The notes beneath the pieces were generated by a model that was not told the DNA's origin, ran no database searches, and saw only the letters and a list, made by a program, of their open reading frames with translations. Positions 41,411 through 48,511 of a stretch of 64,000 nucleotides of DNA are shown piece after piece. Position numbers and translations under genes: made by a program. Numbering within the stretch: position 1 is the first letter of the stretch; each line of letters opens with the position of its first letter. The stretch is from JAOPZW01 sp963803375 (GTDB lineage Bacteria; Actinomycetota; Thermoleophilia; Solirubrobacterales; Solirubrobacteraceae): the NCBI GenBank assembly GCA_963803375.1, contig CAWDMB010000011.1, positions 1 to 64,000 of the forward strand, given 5' to 3'.

Positions 41411-41893
41411 ATGGCCATCCACTGCCCGGAGTGCGGCTTCGTCAACGCCGACGGCGCCAACTACTGCCAGCGCTGCGGGGCGTTCCTCGCCGGCCTGCGC
41501 GAGGGGGAGGGGTCGGGCAGCGAGCCGACCACCGCGACGTACCGGATCGACGAGACGGGCGAGCTCGTGCCCGTCGACGTCGAGGAGGTCGTCACCCAGG
41601 AGGGCGCCGCCCTCGTCATCCGTGCCGGGGGCGGTCGCGTCGGCGAGAGCTTCCCGCTGACCCGCGACCGCATGACGATCGGCCGGCGACCGGACTCCGA
41701 CGTCTTCCTGGACGACGTGACCGTCTCGCGCGACCACGCGCTGCTCGTGAAGCGCTCGGGCGACATCTACCTCGACGACCTCGGCTCGCTCAACGGGACA
41801 TACGTCAACCGCCAGCGCATCGAGTCGCACCGCCTCGAGGACGGCGACGAGCTGCAGGTCGGCAAGTTCAAGCTCACGTTCCTGACCCAGTGA
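41411..41893 (+). CDS. garA: GarA-like FHA domain protein with N-terminal zinc ribbon
   Basis: 160 residues. A zinc ribbon (Cys5, Cys8, Cys19, Cys22) starts the protein. Then comes SEPTTATYRIDETGE (37-51), matching the phosphorylated ETTSVFR segment of mycobacterial GarA, with Thr40 and Thr41 in the place of the PknG/PknB sites. The FHA domain (about 75-155) has TIGRRPDSDVFLDDVTVSRD, and GSLNGTYVNRQ, very close to GarA. GarA switches glutamate and 2-oxoglutarate metabolism according to phosphorylation. Its TGA overlaps the merR-type GTG, as in the mycobacterial garA-merR pair. Confidence 0.85.
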   Translation: MAIHCPECGFVNADGANYCQRCGAFLAGLREGEGSGSEPTTATYRIDETGELVPVDVEEVVTQEGAALVIRAGGGRVGESFPLTRDRMTIGRRPDSDVFLDDVTVSRDHALLVKRSGDIYLDDLGSLNGTYVNRQRIESHRLEDGDELQVGKFKLTFLTQ

Positions 41894-42657
41894 GCGACGC
41901 TGCGGTGCAGGACGAGCAGGTCCCGGCCGAGGAGCTCGCGGCCGCCGGCGCGCCGCGCAAGGCGATGACGATCGGGGCCGTATGCAAGGCGCTCGAGCAC
42001 GAGTTCCCCGACGTCTCGATCTCGAAGATCCGCTACCTCGAGGACCAGAAGCTGCTCGCGCCGCGACGCACGCCCGGGGGCTACCGGCTCTACAGCGCCG
42101 GGGACGTCCAGCGCCTGCGGACGATCCTGCGCCTGCAGCGCGACGAGTTCCTGCCCCTGCGCGTCATCCGCCAGGAGCTCGCGTCCGGCCGCGCCGCCGA
42201 GCAGGACGTGGCGGCCACGCCGGCGGCCGAGGCCGGCCCGCGCCGCACGCGTCGCCACAGCGTCACCGAGCCCGGCGTCGGCGCCCTGTACTCGCTCGAC
42301 GACGTGATCGAGGAGACGCGGGCCGACCCGCGGCTCGTGGCCGAGCTCGAGGACTACGGCGTCATCAAGGGCGAGCTGCGCGCGGGCACGAAGTACTTCG
42401 ACGAGACCGAGCGCGAGATCGTTCGCGCGGTCACCGAGCTCGCCCGCTACGGCGTCGGCGGGCGCAACCTGCGCGCGTTCCGCACGAGCGCCGACCGCGA
42501 GGCCGCGCTCCTGCAGCAGATCCTCGCGCCCGCGCTACGCTCGCGCAACGCCAAGCGCCGCAAGGAGGCCGTCGAGGCGCTGGAGAACCTGGCCGCGGTG
42601 ACGACGCACCTCAAGCACCTCCTGCTGATCCGGGACCTGCGCAAGATCGTTGGCTGA
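41890..42657 (+). CDS. MerR-family transcriptional regulator (partner of GarA gene)
   Basis: 255 residues. A winged-helix MerR domain (about 27-97) has MTIGAVCKALEHEF, SISKIRYLEDQKLLAPRRTPGGYRLYSAGDVQRL. The second half (LYSLDDVIEETRADPRLVAELEDYGVIKGEL...KYFDETEREIVRAVTELARYGV) looks like a second MerR-type HTH repeat. No metal-binding Cys cluster is present, so metal sensing is unlikely. Homologues of this long type lie after garA in mycobacteria. GTG start, GTGA overlap. Its end overlaps apt by eight bases. Confidence 0.85.
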   Translation: MSDAAVQDEQVPAEELAAAGAPRKAMTIGAVCKALEHEFPDVSISKIRYLEDQKLLAPRRTPGGYRLYSAGDVQRLRTILRLQRDEFLPLRVIRQELASGRAAEQDVAATPAAEAGPRRTRRHSVTEPGVGALYSLDDVIEETRADPRLVAELEDYGVIKGELRAGTKYFDETEREIVRAVTELARYGVGGRNLRAFRTSADREAALLQQILAPALRSRNAKRRKEAVEALENLAAVTTHLKHLLLIRDLRKIVG

Positions 42658-43174
42658 GCTCCGGTCGCTCGTTCGCGACATCCCGGGCTTCCCCCGGGAC
42701 GGGATCGTCTTCAAGGACATCACGCCGCTGCTCGCCTCGCCCGAGGGGCTGCGCGCTGCGGTCGGCGGCCTCGCGGACTACGCGCGCGCCCGCGACGTCG
42801 ACGTCGTCGTGGCCGCCGAGGCCCGCGGCTTCCTGCTCGGCCCGCCACTCGCGCTCGAGCTCGGCGCGGGCTTCGTGCTCGCCCGCAGGCCCGGCAAGCT
42901 CCCGCGCGCGACGGTCCGGGCCGAGTACCTGCTCGAGTACGGCATCGACGCGCTCGAGCTGCACACCGACGCCGTGGCGCGCGGCGCCCGGGTCCTCATC
43001 CACGACGACCTGCTCGCCACCGGCGGCACCGCCGAGGCGCTCTGCGAGCTCGTCCGGCAGCTCGGCGGCGAGGTCGTCGGCTGCGCGTTCCTGATCGAGC
43101 TGGCCTTCCTCCGCGGGCGCGAGCGCCTCCGGGGCCTCGACGTCCACGCGCTGCTGCGCTACGACGGCGATTGA
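42650..43174 (+). CDS. apt: Adenine phosphoribosyltransferase
   Basis: 174 residues. VRDIPGFPRDGIVFKDITPLL at the start, EARGFLLGPPLALELG and the PRPP-binding loop VLIHDDLLATGGTAEAL are diagnostic. It salvages adenine to AMP with PRPP. The start is TTG 42650, supported by overlap with the merR-type gene and by the family N-terminus (LRSLVRDIPGFP). The final gene of the rsiG-garA-merR-apt series. Confidence 0.92.
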   Translation: MAELRSLVRDIPGFPRDGIVFKDITPLLASPEGLRAAVGGLADYARARDVDVVVAAEARGFLLGPPLALELGAGFVLARRPGKLPRATVRAEYLLEYGIDALELHTDAVARGARVLIHDDLLATGGTAEALCELVRQLGGEVVGCAFLIELAFLRGRERLRGLDVHALLRYDGD

Positions 43175-43227
43175 CAGGGGCCGGGGCGCGTGCGCGGCTG
43201 AGCTGAGCGTCGCCACGACGGCCGGAT

Positions 43228-43668
43228 ATGCCCACCGCGCGTCGCAGTCGCACCCTCGCCGCCGCACCCGATGTCGTCTGGGCGACGGTGGCCGATCCGC
43301 ACCACCTGCCGCGGTGGTGGCCGCGCGTCCGGCGCGTCGAGGGCGTGACCGCCGAGCACTTCACGCAGGTCCTGCAGACCGACAAGGGACGGACGGTGCG
43401 CGCCGACTTCCGCGTCCTCGAAGCGCGCGCGGTCGAGCTCTGCCGCTGGACGCAGGAGGTCGAGGGCACCCCCTTCGAGCGCCTCCTCGAGCGCTCGGAG
43501 ACCGAGATCCGGGTCACGTCCGACGTCGCTGGCGCCCGGGTGGAGCTCGTGCTGCGCCAGCGCCTGCGTGGCAGCGCCCGCCTCGGCGGCTTCCTCGTGC
43601 GCCGGGCGACCGCGCGCGTGCTCGACGAGGCGCTCGACGCCCTCGAGGACCTGCACGGCGCGCGCTAG
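43228..43668 (+). CDS. SRPBCC/polyketide cyclase-type protein
   Basis: 146 residues with the START/SRPBCC helix-grip pattern: APDVVWATVADPHHLPRWWPRVRRVEGV, then alternating strands and a long C-terminal helix (ATARVLDEALDALEDL). These proteins bind hydrophobic ligands; which one is not visible. ATG start, 53 bases after apt. The sequence after its stop is an insertion-sequence remnant, so it marks the left edge of the accessory patch, but the gene itself looks complete. Confidence 0.8.
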   Translation: MPTARRSRTLAAAPDVVWATVADPHHLPRWWPRVRRVEGVTAEHFTQVLQTDKGRTVRADFRVLEARAVELCRWTQEVEGTPFERLLERSETEIRVTSDVAGARVELVLRQRLRGSARLGGFLVRRATARVLDEALDALEDLHGAR

Positions 43669-43735
43669 CCATCGTTCCGTTCGCGGCGCGCAGCGCGCGC
43701 CGCCGGGGCCACCGGGCCCCAGGCGCCGGCGGGCC

Positions 43736-44449
43736 CGGCGCTATCTGCGCGATCAGGGCATCGTCGAGATCTCGCCCGCGCACCTGGGGCGGCTCCTGGC
43801 CGCGGCCGGTCTGTCGTTTCAGCGCACCAGGACCTGGAAGGCCAGCCCCGATCCCGACTACGAGGCCAAGGCCGCCCGCGTGATCGCGCTCTACCGCCAG
43901 TGCCCAGAGAACGGGGTCGTGATCAGCTTCGACCAGATGGGGCCGATCAGCCTGCGCCCGCACGCCGGCAGCGGCTGGGCCAAGCGCAAGCGCCCCGAAC
44001 GTCAGCGCGCGACGTTTCATCGCCGGCACGGCACCCGCTACGTCTTCGGTGCCTACGACGTCCACGGCGACCGGCTGCGCACCCGCCTGCGCCCGCGCCG
44101 CAGGGGCAGCGACAACCTCGCGTTCATGCGCCAGATCCGCGCCTGTTACCCCAAGCGGCTGTGCATCTACTGGATCCAAGACAACCTGTCGGCCAATTGG
44201 ACGCCCGACATCCGGGCGTACGCGGCGGCCAACAACATCGAGCCGGTCCCGACCCCGACCTACGCCAGCTACCTCAACCGCGTCGAGTGCCACTTCCTAC
44301 CGATCAGCGAGTTCGTCGTCAAGAACTCCGACTACCTCAACTGGGACGCCTTCAACTACGCCCTCGCGCGCCACATCTGCGACCGCAATGGCGCCCACCG
44401 CGACGGGCGCCTCATCGCCCTCGAACGCCGACGCCAAATCGCCGCCTGA
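43736..44449 (+). pseudogene. 5'-truncated IS630-family transposase
   Basis: The frame encodes the C-terminal 238 residues of an IS630-type transposase. A rest of the helix-turn-helix region (RRYLRDQGIVEISPAHLGRL), then FQRTRTWKASPDPDYEAKAARV and the DDE catalytic core: Asp in ISFDQMG, Asp in IQDNLSANW, Glu in NRVECHFLPI. The N-terminal DNA-binding part is missing and no start codon precedes the remnant in frame near homology, so it is inactive. It stops at TGA 44447-44449. Composition is slightly less GC-rich than the neighbours. Confidence 0.85.
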
Positions 44450-44490
44450 CCCATGCACCTTCAGGTCAGAACTTCCGAGACGGAGCATTA
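43736..44490 (+). mobile_element. IS630-family remnant, left end lost
   Basis: The transposase remnant is followed by CTTCAGGTCAGAACTTCCGA and GACGGAGCATTA (to 44490), which looks like an IS630 right end stopping at TA. No inverse copy of this string is found before 43736, so the left end has been deleted. Confidence 0.6.
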
Positions 44491-44492
44491 GC

Positions 44493-44565
44493 GGGAGGGG
44501 GTCAGGACCCCCTCCCGGCCTCCCCCGGGTGGCGGCTCGGGGCGCCGGGCCGGCGAAGCCGGCCC
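44493..44565 (+). promoter_or_regulatory. Two strong hairpins before the 539-residue gene
   Basis: GGGAGGGGGTC (44493-44503) and GACCCCCTCCC (44506-44516) form a perfect 11-bp stem with a 2-base gap. GGGCCGGC (44547-44554) and GCCGGCCC (44558-44565) form a second perfect stem with a GAA loop, 20 bases before the ATG. They may insulate the gene from outside transcription or mark a mobile-element end. Confidence 0.7.
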
Positions 44566-44585
44566 TCGTGGTGGATGCTGGGGCG

Positions 44586-46205
44586 ATGGCGGGCACCGCG
44601 GGCGTGGCGAACATCAACGACGTCCTCGAGGGCCATGTGGCGCTTGAGGTCGAGTGTGTCGATCGGCTGTATCTGAACGCGTATGTCCCGAACCTGCAGG
44701 TCGGCGGGCAGGTCGTGCGGTTCATCACCCGGCATCTGGGCAAGCCGATCCCGTCGGCGGCGCTGTTGGGCAACATCGGCAACCGCTTCCGTCGTGACGT
44801 CAGGGCGTTCGCCGACGCCCACCGGATCCCGATCCTGGCGCTCAAGAAGCCCGATCGGTCGCGGTGGGATGACCGCAAGCTCGACCATGTCCGCCCGTTC
44901 CTGGAGCGTGCCGAGCGTGAGCGCCGCTTCGGGGTCGTGGCGATCGTGGCTTGCCAGGAGTTTCAGTGGGTCATCAGCGCCCGCAACCGCGCGACCAAGC
45001 CGAGGGCGGTGTGCTTTGAGTTCTTCAAGGAGGAGCGCCGTGTCGGCGTCTACTACTTCTACATCTGCGATCCGGACTTCGGCCCTGGCTTCATCAAGAT
45101 CTGCAGCTACTTCCCGTACCCGGCGAAGGTCTGGCTCAACGGGCATGAGTGGGCCAAGCGCCAGGCCGACCGCGCCGGCATCGACTACGTCGCGCTGTCC
45201 AACGGGTTCGCCGCCTGCGCGCAGCCCGATGCTCTGCGGGCGATCTGCGACAGCTTCGGGCCGCGGCACGTGCAGTGGTTCTTCGATCGCTGGATCGAGA
45301 ACCTTCCGACCCCGTTCACCGCGGCCGACCGCGCGGCCGGCTACTGGTGGCAGCTGTCGATGCGCCAGGTCGAGGTCAGCCGCACGCTCGTGTTCGACGA
45401 CCCGCGCCGCGCCCGCGGCTTCTTCGAGGCGCTCGTCGCCGACAACATCGACGTCGGTCGTCCCGAGCAGATCGCGATCGTGTTCGCCCGCCAGGTCCGC
45501 AGGACGACCAAGGGCGCGTTCCGCACCCGCGTCTTCGACCCGGGCACCGACGTCAAGATCGACTTCTCCTACAAGCACTCGCGGATCAAGCAGTACCTCA
45601 AGGACGGCCGCGCGCTGCGGATCGAGGCCGTCATCAACAAGCCATCCGACCTCGACATCCTCGCCCGCCTCGAGCACCTGCCCGAACTGATCGACAAGGC
45701 GCGAGCGATCAACGAACGGCTGCTTATGATCGAGCGTGCCGGTCAGAGCTGTGCCATCGGCTCTGCGCTGTTTGAGCGCATCCACCAGCCCTACAACCGA
45801 GAGGGCCATCGAACCGGAGCGCTGCGCTTCGGGGATTCACGCGCCATCGCTCTGGCCGGCGCCCTGCACATCCTGCTGCACGCCGTCACCGGCTTCACCA
45901 ACAAGAGCCTTCGCGGGCACGTCGCCGGACTCCTCGGCCAGCCCTACAGCCCCAGCAAGATGAGCTACGACCTCCGGCGCCTGCGCCTACACGGCCTCAT
46001 CACGCGCCTGCCGCACAGCAACACCTACATCCTCACCAGCGAGGGCATCCGCGTCGCCGTCTTCTACAGCAAACTCCAAAACCGGCTCCTCCGGCCGCTG
46101 CTCGACGCCGACAAGCCACCCGCCCCGACCCCCGTCCGCCGCGCCCTCGCCACGCTCGAGCACGCCGTCAACGACTACACCCACAACGCCCGCCTCGCAG
46201 CATGA
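44586..46205 (+). CDS. 539-residue protein of unknown function with C-terminal winged helix
   Basis: No named domain is recognised in residues 1-400. Conserved-looking parts include YLNAYVPNLQVGGQVVRFI, IKICSYFPYPAKVWLNGHEW, GYWWQLSMRQVEVSRTLVF and YKHSRIKQYLKDGRALRIE. The last 120 residues (AGALHILLHAVTGFTN..., YSPSKMSYDLRRLRLHGLI, YILTSEGIRVAVFYSKL) look like a MarR/ArsR-type winged helix. I recall similar long proteins in environmental actinobacteria as hypothetical, without a proven role. ATG start. It lies alone between an IS630 remnant and a convergent gene, with two hairpins upstream; a mobile or selfish gene is possible. Confidence 0.75.
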   Translation: MAGTAGVANINDVLEGHVALEVECVDRLYLNAYVPNLQVGGQVVRFITRHLGKPIPSAALLGNIGNRFRRDVRAFADAHRIPILALKKPDRSRWDDRKLDHVRPFLERAERERRFGVVAIVACQEFQWVISARNRATKPRAVCFEFFKEERRVGVYYFYICDPDFGPGFIKICSYFPYPAKVWLNGHEWAKRQADRAGIDYVALSNGFAACAQPDALRAICDSFGPRHVQWFFDRWIENLPTPFTAADRAAGYWWQLSMRQVEVSRTLVFDDPRRARGFFEALVADNIDVGRPEQIAIVFARQVRRTTKGAFRTRVFDPGTDVKIDFSYKHSRIKQYLKDGRALRIEAVINKPSDLDILARLEHLPELIDKARAINERLLMIERAGQSCAIGSALFERIHQPYNREGHRTGALRFGDSRAIALAGALHILLHAVTGFTNKSLRGHVAGLLGQPYSPSKMSYDLRRLRLHGLITRLPHSNTYILTSEGIRVAVFYSKLQNRLLRPLLDADKPPAPTPVRRALATLEHAVNDYTHNARLAA

Positions 46206-46245
46206 AACTCGTCACAAACGCACGACTTCCCACCACCAAGAAGGA

Positions 46246-47190
46246 CTAGCCGCCGGAGGGAGCCTGGGGGCGCTGGATGCGTCCGCGCAGGTAGACGCGT
46301 CCCGGGCGCTTGGGCGTCGCGCCGCGCTCGCGGGTGACGAGCATCTCGTCGAAGCCCGCGACCGGCTGGCGGAGAGCGCCCTGGGCGATCAGCCGCCCCC
46401 GCTTGTCGGCGCTCTGGAAGAAGCCCAGCCAGCGTTGGCGCCCGCCCGAGGCGGTCAGCCAGATCCCGAAGCCCTCGCCCCGGCCCGGCCGCGGCACGCC
46501 CTGCACGATCGCGATCAGCTGGCGCTGGCCCTTGACGTCGACGACCTGCACGACCCCGAGGGCCTTGGGGGCCGGCGCGCCGGCCGGCGCCGTGAGGTTC
46601 GACTGTGCGCGCACCGTCGTGCCCGAGGCCGACGGGGTCGTGGACGTCGCCGTCGACGTCGTGCGCGGGACGCGCGCGCCGGGCTCGTCGTCGTCGCCGC
46701 CGAAGGCGCCGAGGAGCGCGGCGCCGGCCGCGGCGGCGGCCGCGAGCAGCGCGAGCGCCCCGAGGAGGATCGCGCCGCCCTTGCGCGAGACCCGCGGGAC
46801 GCCGGGCTCCGCGGCCGCCGGCACGGGAGCGGGTATCGGATCCCCCGGGATCTCGGGCAGCCCCGCGGGAGCGACCGGCGCGAGCTCGGCGGCGACGCCC
46901 CGCGCCCAGTCGCGGGCGGCCGGCGAGCCCGCGAGGAAGACCCGCGCGGCCTCGCGCTCGGCCTCGGAGCCCTGGCCGAGCAGGAAGTCGGCGAGCTCGG
47001 CGCGGCGCTCGGGATCCAGCCCGTTCGCGCCCTGCGGGCCGAGCGCGGCGAGCGCCGCGCGGGCGCGCTCGCGCACGGTCCCGGCGTCGAGGCGCAGGAG
47101 GCCCGAGAGCTCGTCGTAGCTCTTGCCCTGGCGCAGCAGGAGCCCGACGACGGCCCTCTGGTCGGGCGGGAGCGTGTCGAGGCTGGCCAT
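46246..47190 (-). CDS. Membrane protein fusing sigma-region-4-like HTH with RskA-like domain
   Basis: 314 residues. The N-terminus (LDTLPPDQRAVVGLLLRQGKSYDELSGLL, 4-32) is a sigma-70 region 4 type helix-turn-helix; a linker of about 85 residues, one membrane helix (about 139-163), a Thr/Ser-rich spacer, then GFGIWLTASGGRQRWLGFF and FDEMLVTRERGATPKRPGRVYLRG, which resemble the extracytoplasmic part of anti-sigma-K (RskA). It would join DNA binding inside with sensing outside in one chain. No sigma region 2 is present. ATG start at 47190; divergent from the thioesterase gene by 48 bases. Confidence 0.7.
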   Translation of the reverse strand: MASLDTLPPDQRAVVGLLLRQGKSYDELSGLLRLDAGTVRERARAALAALGPQGANGLDPERRAELADFLLGQGSEAEREAARVFLAGSPAARDWARGVAAELAPVAPAGLPEIPGDPIPAPVPAAAEPGVPRVSRKGGAILLGALALLAAAAAAGAALLGAFGGDDDEPGARVPRTTSTATSTTPSASGTTVRAQSNLTAPAGAPAPKALGVVQVVDVKGQRQLIAIVQGVPRPGRGEGFGIWLTASGGRQRWLGFFQSADKRGRLIAQGALRQPVAGFDEMLVTRERGATPKRPGRVYLRGRIQRPQAPSGG

Positions 47191-47238
47191 CGGGGCCCCG
47201 GAGGGTACCCGCGGCGGGCGCTATCGTGCCGCACCGCG

Positions 47239-47655
47239 ATGGCCGCCTCCGACCCCCTGGTCCCGCCCGAGGGGACCTTCGATGCTCTCTACGGCCTGCA
47301 GGTGCTCGAGGCGGGCCCCGAGCGGGTCCTCGCCCAGGTCGAGGTCCGCGACGAGCTCAAGCAGCCGATGGGGCTCGTCCACGGCGGCGTCTTCGCCTCG
47401 ATCGCCGAGGCGATCACCTCGCTGGCGACGGCGATGGCCGTCCTCCCCGAGGGCCGCAGCGCGCAGGGGCTGTCCAACCAGACGAGCTTCCTGCGACCGA
47501 TCACGGCGGGCACCGTCCACGCCGAGGCGCGCCGCCGCCACCGCGGTCGGACGACCTGGGTGTGGGAGGTCGAGATCACCGACGACGACGGACGCCTGTG
47601 CGCGCTCGTGCGGATGACGATCGCCGTGCGCGAGCTTCCCGGCCGCTCGACCTGA
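47239..47655 (+). CDS. PaaI-type hotdog thioesterase
   Basis: 138 residues. The hotdog core LKQPMGLVHGGVFASIAEAITSLAT carries the HGG motif of the PaaI family and its catalytic Asn/Asp neighbourhood; NQTSFLRPITAGTVHAEARRRHRGRTTWVWEVEI is typical of the phenylacetyl-CoA/menaquinone thioesterase group. It hydrolyses an acyl-CoA of unknown identity. ATG start, divergent from the sigma/RskA fusion gene. Confidence 0.88.
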   Translation: MAASDPLVPPEGTFDALYGLQVLEAGPERVLAQVEVRDELKQPMGLVHGGVFASIAEAITSLATAMAVLPEGRSAQGLSNQTSFLRPITAGTVHAEARRRHRGRTTWVWEVEITDDDGRLCALVRMTIAVRELPGRST

Positions 47656-47749
47656 AGCGGCATCGGATGCGCGCAACGGTCGTGGAGGAGATCGCGACCT
47701 CGCCGCGCGGTGCGCTCCGGGCCACGGCGCGTGAGCCCGCGGCGTGGCG

Positions 47750-48511
47750 CTAGCCGCGCACGAACCCGCCCTCGGCGTGGATGACCTGGCCGGTGACCCA
47801 GGCGGCGCCCGGCGAGCACAGCCAGGCCACGACCCGCGCAGCGTCCTCAGGGCGCCCGATGCGCCCCATCGGGAAGCGCGGCTCGAGCCGGGCGCGCAGC
47901 GCCTCGTCGATCCAACCCGTGTCGTTCGGACCCGGGCCGACCGCGTTGACCGTGATCCGCGTCGAAGCGACCTCCGCCGCGAGCTGGCGGGTGAACGCCT
48001 CGAGCGCCCCCTTGCTCGCCGTGTAGGCGAGCTCGCCGGGCATCGGTCCCAGCGCCTGCCCGCTCGTGAGGTTGACGATGCGCCCGGGGCCGCCGCCGCG
48101 CGCGACCAGCGCGCTCAGGAGCATCGGCGCGCGGACGTTGACGGCGAGGTGGGCGTCGATCGTCGCCGCGTCGAGCCCCGCGACGCCGTCGCGCGTGGAG
48201 TGCGCGGCGTTGTTGACGAGCACGGACGGGCGCCCGAGCCGCTGCCCGACCTCCCGCACGAGCGCCGCGGGCGCCGCCGCGTCGGCGAGGTCGGCCGCGA
48301 ACGCCGTCGCCGCGAGGTCGCCGATGTCCTGACCCGGCGCCACGTGGGCGGCGACGTCGAAGCCCGCCGCGGCGAGCTCGCGCACGCACGCGGCGCCGAT
48401 CCCGCGCGGGTTCCCGCAGCCCGTGACGAGCGCGACGGCCCCGGCGCTCCCGGCGGGCTCGCGTGCAGGGAGCGACGCGTCGTCGTGGGAGGACCCGCGG
48501 TCGGCGCTCAC
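47750..48511 (-). CDS. Short-chain dehydrogenase/reductase
   Basis: 253 residues. Cofactor loop VTGCGNPRGIG, NNAAHS (the NNAG-like motif), active-site Ser in VNLTSGQALG and YTASK with catalytic Tyr/Lys, and NAVGPGPNDTGW. The C-terminal WVTGQVIHAEGGFVRG matches FabG-like SDRs, but the substrate is not visible. GTG start at 48511 in a GTGA overlap with nadE, so the two are cotranslated; the link to NAD synthesis is unexplained. The N-terminal 20 residues before AVALVTG are variable and the start could be later. Confidence 0.88.
   Translation of the reverse strand: MSADRGSSHDDASLPAREPAGSAGAVALVTGCGNPRGIGAACVRELAAAGFDVAAHVAPGQDIGDLAATAFAADLADAAAPAALVREVGQRLGRPSVLVNNAAHSTRDGVAGLDAATIDAHLAVNVRAPMLLSALVARGGGPGRIVNLTSGQALGPMPGELAYTASKGALEAFTRQLAAEVASTRITVNAVGPGPNDTGWIDEALRARLEPRFPMGRIGRPEDAARVVAWLCSPGAAWVTGQVIHAEGGFVRG

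Noticed and set aside
44493..44516. Perfect palindrome as a simple terminator of the IS630 transposase
   Set aside because: It lacks a T tract and is followed at once by a second hairpin and a gene; terminator function cannot be separated from other roles, so it is listed as a regulatory structure.
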